Assembly (NCBI GenBank): GCA_963575745.1
Contig: CAUYUJ010019355.1
Span: 50,001 to 103,126 of the forward strand
Source of the DNA: Prorocentrum cordatum
Lineage: Eukaryota; Sar; Dinophyceae; Prorocentrales; Prorocentraceae
Direction: 5' to 3'
DNA: 53,126 bases
Below the pieces are notes generated by a model. It had not been told where the DNA came from and did not search any database. It worked only from the letters and a program-made list of their open reading frames with translations. Shown piece after piece: positions 50,783 through 53,126 of the stretch. The translations under genes were made by a program, and so were the position numbers. The first letter of the stretch is position 1; every line of letters begins with the position of its first letter.

Positions 50783-50931
50783 GGAGGAGGAGGAGGAGGA
50801 GGAGGAGGAGGAGGAGGAGGAGGGAGGAAGGAGGAGGAGGAGGAGGGAGATGGGAGGAGGGAGGAGGAGGAGGAGGAGGAGGAGGAGGAGGAGGAGGAGG
50901 AGGAGGGGAGGAGGAGGAGGAGGAGGAGCGG
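50783..50931. repeat. (GGA)n array inside YR element 5' region
   Basis: About 150 bases of GGA triplets, between A1 and the gag start. Confidence 0.95.
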
Positions 50932-50953
50932 GGTGGGCCTCCGCCCAGCTCCC

Positions 50954-51248
50954 GCGAGAAACTTGAGAGGTCTGGGAGCACACACGGCTGCGGAGCGAAC
51001 GAGAGGCGCACACGAGGCGCGCGCACCGCCCGCGGGAGCCCCCGGACCAGGACTTCGGGGCTCCAAAGACTGGGCCACAGAGCCCACCTGTTTCGGGGGC
51101 CGGGGGACTACAAGCGCCCAGGGCCCCACAGAACACCAGCAGACACCGACTCGTTCCTAGAGGCGCCTAGGCTCCATTCGGGAAAATTCACGATCCCACC
51201 CCAACTGCACACTTCCACATCAGTACAAAACTGCTAAACTCATTAACC
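50954..51248 (-). repeat. YR element terminal repeat A1
   Basis: 295 bases, partner of A2 at 42919-43216. Ends AACTCATTAACC directly against the ATC array. Confidence 0.9.
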
Positions 51249-51257
51249 CATCATCAC

Positions 51258-51322
<65 letters not shown>

Positions 51323-51587
51323 GAATCAACATCATCATCATCATCAGCAGCAGCATCATCAGCAGCATCAGCAGCATCACCATCGACATCATCATCGTCA
51401 TCGTCGTCGTCATCGTCAGCATCATCATCAGCATCATCATCACCATCAGCATCATCAGCATCATCATCACCGCCACCGCCACCACCACCATCATCATCAT
51501 CGTCATCATCATCCCTATCATCATCACCAGCAGCATCATCATCATCATCAGCATCAGCATCAGCATCAGCATCAGCATCAGCATCAG

Positions 51588-51631
<44 letters not shown>

Positions 51632-51836
51632 GCCGCGTCATCATCATCAGCAGCAGCATCAGCATCAGAAGCATCATCAGCATCATCATCAGCATCATCA
51701 GCAGCATCATCAGCAGCATCGTCATCATCAGCAGCAGCAGCAGCATCAGCATCAACATCATCATTATCCTGCTCACCATCACCACCATCAATATCGGCAG
51801 GACCCTCAGCATCCTCATCACCATCATCCCCAGCAT
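51249..51836. repeat. (ATC)n array, right flank of YR element
   Basis: ATC/CAT triplets with CAGCAG and GTC variants. Confidence 0.95.
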
Positions 51837-52200
51837 GGCTCCCCCTCCAAATCTCCCCCCTCCTCCTCTTCCTCCTCCTCCTCCTCGTCATCACCATAAT
51901 CAGCATCATCATCAGCATCATCAGTAGCATCACAAGCATCATCATCAGCATCAGCATCAGCATCAGCACATATATCATCATCAGCAGCAGCATCATCATC
52001 ACCACCACCACTCCTGCTGCTCATACTCCTCATCCTCCTCATCCGCCCTTTCCCCGTCCTCGTCCTCATCTTCATCACTTCCTTTGCTCCTTCCTTCGCA
52101 TCCTCACTCACCCCCGCCCCCGCGCGCGCGGGTGAGAGGAGGAGGAGGAGGAGGAGGAGGAGGAGGAGGAGGAGGAAGTGCACTGCCCACTGAGGGAGGG
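51837..52200. repeat. mixed CCT, ATC and GGA repeats
   Basis: CCT to 51890, ATC to about 52010, CCT/CAT to about 52100, a small CG-rich hairpin near 52110-52137, then GGA at 52138-52170. Confidence 0.85.
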
Positions 52201-52552
52201 GAGAGGGCGGTCCAGGTCAGACAGAGGTGGGGACGCGAGTTGCTCTCGGAGGAGCCTTTTTGGGAAGAGGCGGAGGAGGAGGAGGAGGAAGAGCATGAGC
52301 AGGAGCTGGAGCAGAGCAGCAGGAGGAGGCAGGGACGTGAGGGGGAGAGAGGGGCGGGAGGGAGAGAGGGGGGGGGGGGGCGGGGACAGGGGACAAGGGG
52401 GGTAAGGACAGAGGGGGGAAACGTTTGCCGCTGCATTCCGCACAGGACCATCCCATCCAGGGGCACCACATGACGACCGACCAAAGAAAACGATGATGAG
52501 GAGGGAAGGCGGCGCACGGTACGAACGAGGGTCCCAACACCCACCTGATCGA
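52201..52552. other. purine-rich stretch, no gene recognised
   Basis: GGA/GGG-rich sequence with a G-run at about 52370-52381. Nothing coding supported. Confidence 0.4.
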
Positions 52553-53116
52553 TCACCCCGCGTCCCCGCCCTCTGCATGCCTCGCATCAGAGGTTGCACA
52601 ACATCGTGCACATCGGAGGAAGGGAGAGGGGGAGAAGGAGCAGAAGGGGAGGAGGAGAAAGGGGTGAGCGGAAAGGGGAGGTCTCTCCTCCCCTCCCAGC
52701 CTCGGACCGGCTACAGGCCAAAAGTGACCCAGGGCAAGAGTAACCTTTGGCGCGCGGCTTGAAAGGGGGGGCGGGGGTGAAGGGGGGAAGGGCGCCAAAT
52801 CCACGTGCGCCAGCCAGTGCTGGGGGGGCCCCTGTGGGCCCGCACCGAAGGCCACTCTGGTGAGGTGCCACTCGCACGCTCGGAAGAGGACCACATCATA
52901 GTCGTCGCCGAACGTCGCCGCCGTCGTCGTCAACGCCCGCACCTTCTGGCCCTCTGGCCCCAGCGGGCGGGGCCGGAGAGGAGAGCGCCGACGAGGGGGG
53001 ACGCGCGGCGCAGGCTGGCCTGGTCGAGGAACTCGGAGTAGGTGACCTCTGCGGCAGCGCCGGCGGGGCCCCTCCCTCTCTCCACGACTCATTCCCACCC
53101 AACGTATCATCCCCAA
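52553..53116 (-). CDS. weak exon candidate, unknown
   Basis: A 187-codon open minus frame includes GQKVRALTTTAATFGDDYDVV and ACEWHLTRVAFGAG-like sequence. A neighbouring frame near 53005-53060 reads EVTYSEFLDQASLRR, which loosely recalls the YSEFL segment at the N-terminus of FtsH-type proteases. With no Walker or protease motif in reach I do not assign a function. Confidence 0.2.
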   Translation of the reverse strand: MGMIRWVGMSRGEREGPRRRCRRGHLLRVPRPGQPAPRVPPRRRSPLRPRPLGPEGQKVRALTTTAATFGDDYDVVLFRACEWHLTRVAFGAGPQGPPQHWLAHVDLAPFPPSPPPPLSSRAPKVTLALGHFWPVAGPRLGGEERPPLSAHPFLLLPFCSFSPSPFLRCARCCATSDARHAEGGDAG

Positions 53117-53126
53117 TCCCCCTCCT

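Larger units (their letters stand above)
42551..51248 (-). mobile_element. tyrosine-recombinase (DIRS/Ngaro-like) retrotransposon with split direct repeats
   Basis: On the minus strand the order is A1 (51248-50954), coding region (50643-43554), B1 (43347-43225), A2 (43216-42919), B2 (42891-42551). A1 matches A2 and B1 matches B2. Known: this split-direct-repeat layout typifies YR retrotransposons of the Ngaro/PAT type, which lack LTRs and integrase and insert with a tyrosine recombinase. Coding pieces recognised: gag-like, RT, GPPC module, RNase H, recombinase, plus an extra ORF. Both ends lie directly against ATC arrays, with no target duplication, as expected. Many frame changes suggest a dead copy. 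Confidence 0.8.

Noticed and set aside
42919-51248. LTR retrotransposon, because of the 297-bp direct repeats
   Set aside because: No TG...CA ends, no DDE integrase or target duplication; the extra B1/B2 repeats and recombinase motifs fit a YR element better.
53005-53060. FtsH protease exon
   Set aside because: A single short resemblance (YSEFLDQ) without transmembrane, AAA or zinc-protease motifs is not enough.

Overview
This window is eukaryotic nuclear DNA, most probably from a dinoflagellate. The reasons are two matches to the dinoflagellate spliced leader (20 of 22 positions at 6826-6847 on the plus strand, and an exact 15-base 3' part at 6286-6300 on the minus strand), a GC-rich background, kilobases of trinucleotide repeats, and retroelements whose domain make-up I recognise from dinoflagellate genomes. 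I see no operons, rRNA, tRNA or CRISPR. One 100-base run of N (8027-8126) is an assembly gap. I could not run any database search, so family calls rest on motifs read by eye.

Layout. 1-4840: low-coding DNA with minisatellites and a possible multi-pass membrane protein fragment (2727-3443, minus). 4842-6300: a minus-strand, apparently processed gene copy headed by a spliced-leader relic (SR-rich plus coiled-coil protein, broken). 6671-6847: an AT-rich palindromic block joined to a near-complete spliced-leader sequence. 7000-12760: minisatellites, a hairpin, a palindromic tandem array and large trinucleotide arrays. About 12760-22630 (minus): a LINE-type retrotransposon (LINE-A) with an ORF1 and a broken ORF2 in the unusual order RNase H, AP-endonuclease, reverse transcriptase, zinc finger, methyltransferase-like GPPC module. 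22630-25680: repeats and a possible acidic terminal exon. 25689-33089 (minus): a nearly intact 7.4-kb LINE with a restriction-like endonuclease (RLE-LINE), bounded by an 11-bp direct repeat and sitting inside a degenerate NNT-triplet array. 33100-42550: repeat arrays, a MITE in a GCTAT array and a pentapeptide-coding minisatellite. 42551-51248 (minus): a tyrosine-recombinase (DIRS/Ngaro-like) retrotransposon with a full set of split direct repeats (A1, B1, A2, B2), carrying gag-like, RT, GPPC-module, RNase H and recombinase regions and an extra ORF; a MITE has inserted in its B2 repeat. 51249-53126: ATC and GGA arrays and one weak exon candidate.

How it fits together. Almost all recognisable coding capacity belongs to selfish elements. 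Three unrelated retroelements and one MITE all lie inside short-tandem-repeat arrays, so the arrays look like landing sites. The most striking point is that the same GPPC/cytosine-methyltransferase-like module occurs in both the LINE and the tyrosine-recombinase element. Most elements are broken by frameshifts or stops (some could be assembly errors in GC-rich sequence); the RLE-LINE is the freshest, with a 1,971-codon open frame and only one apparent frameshift.
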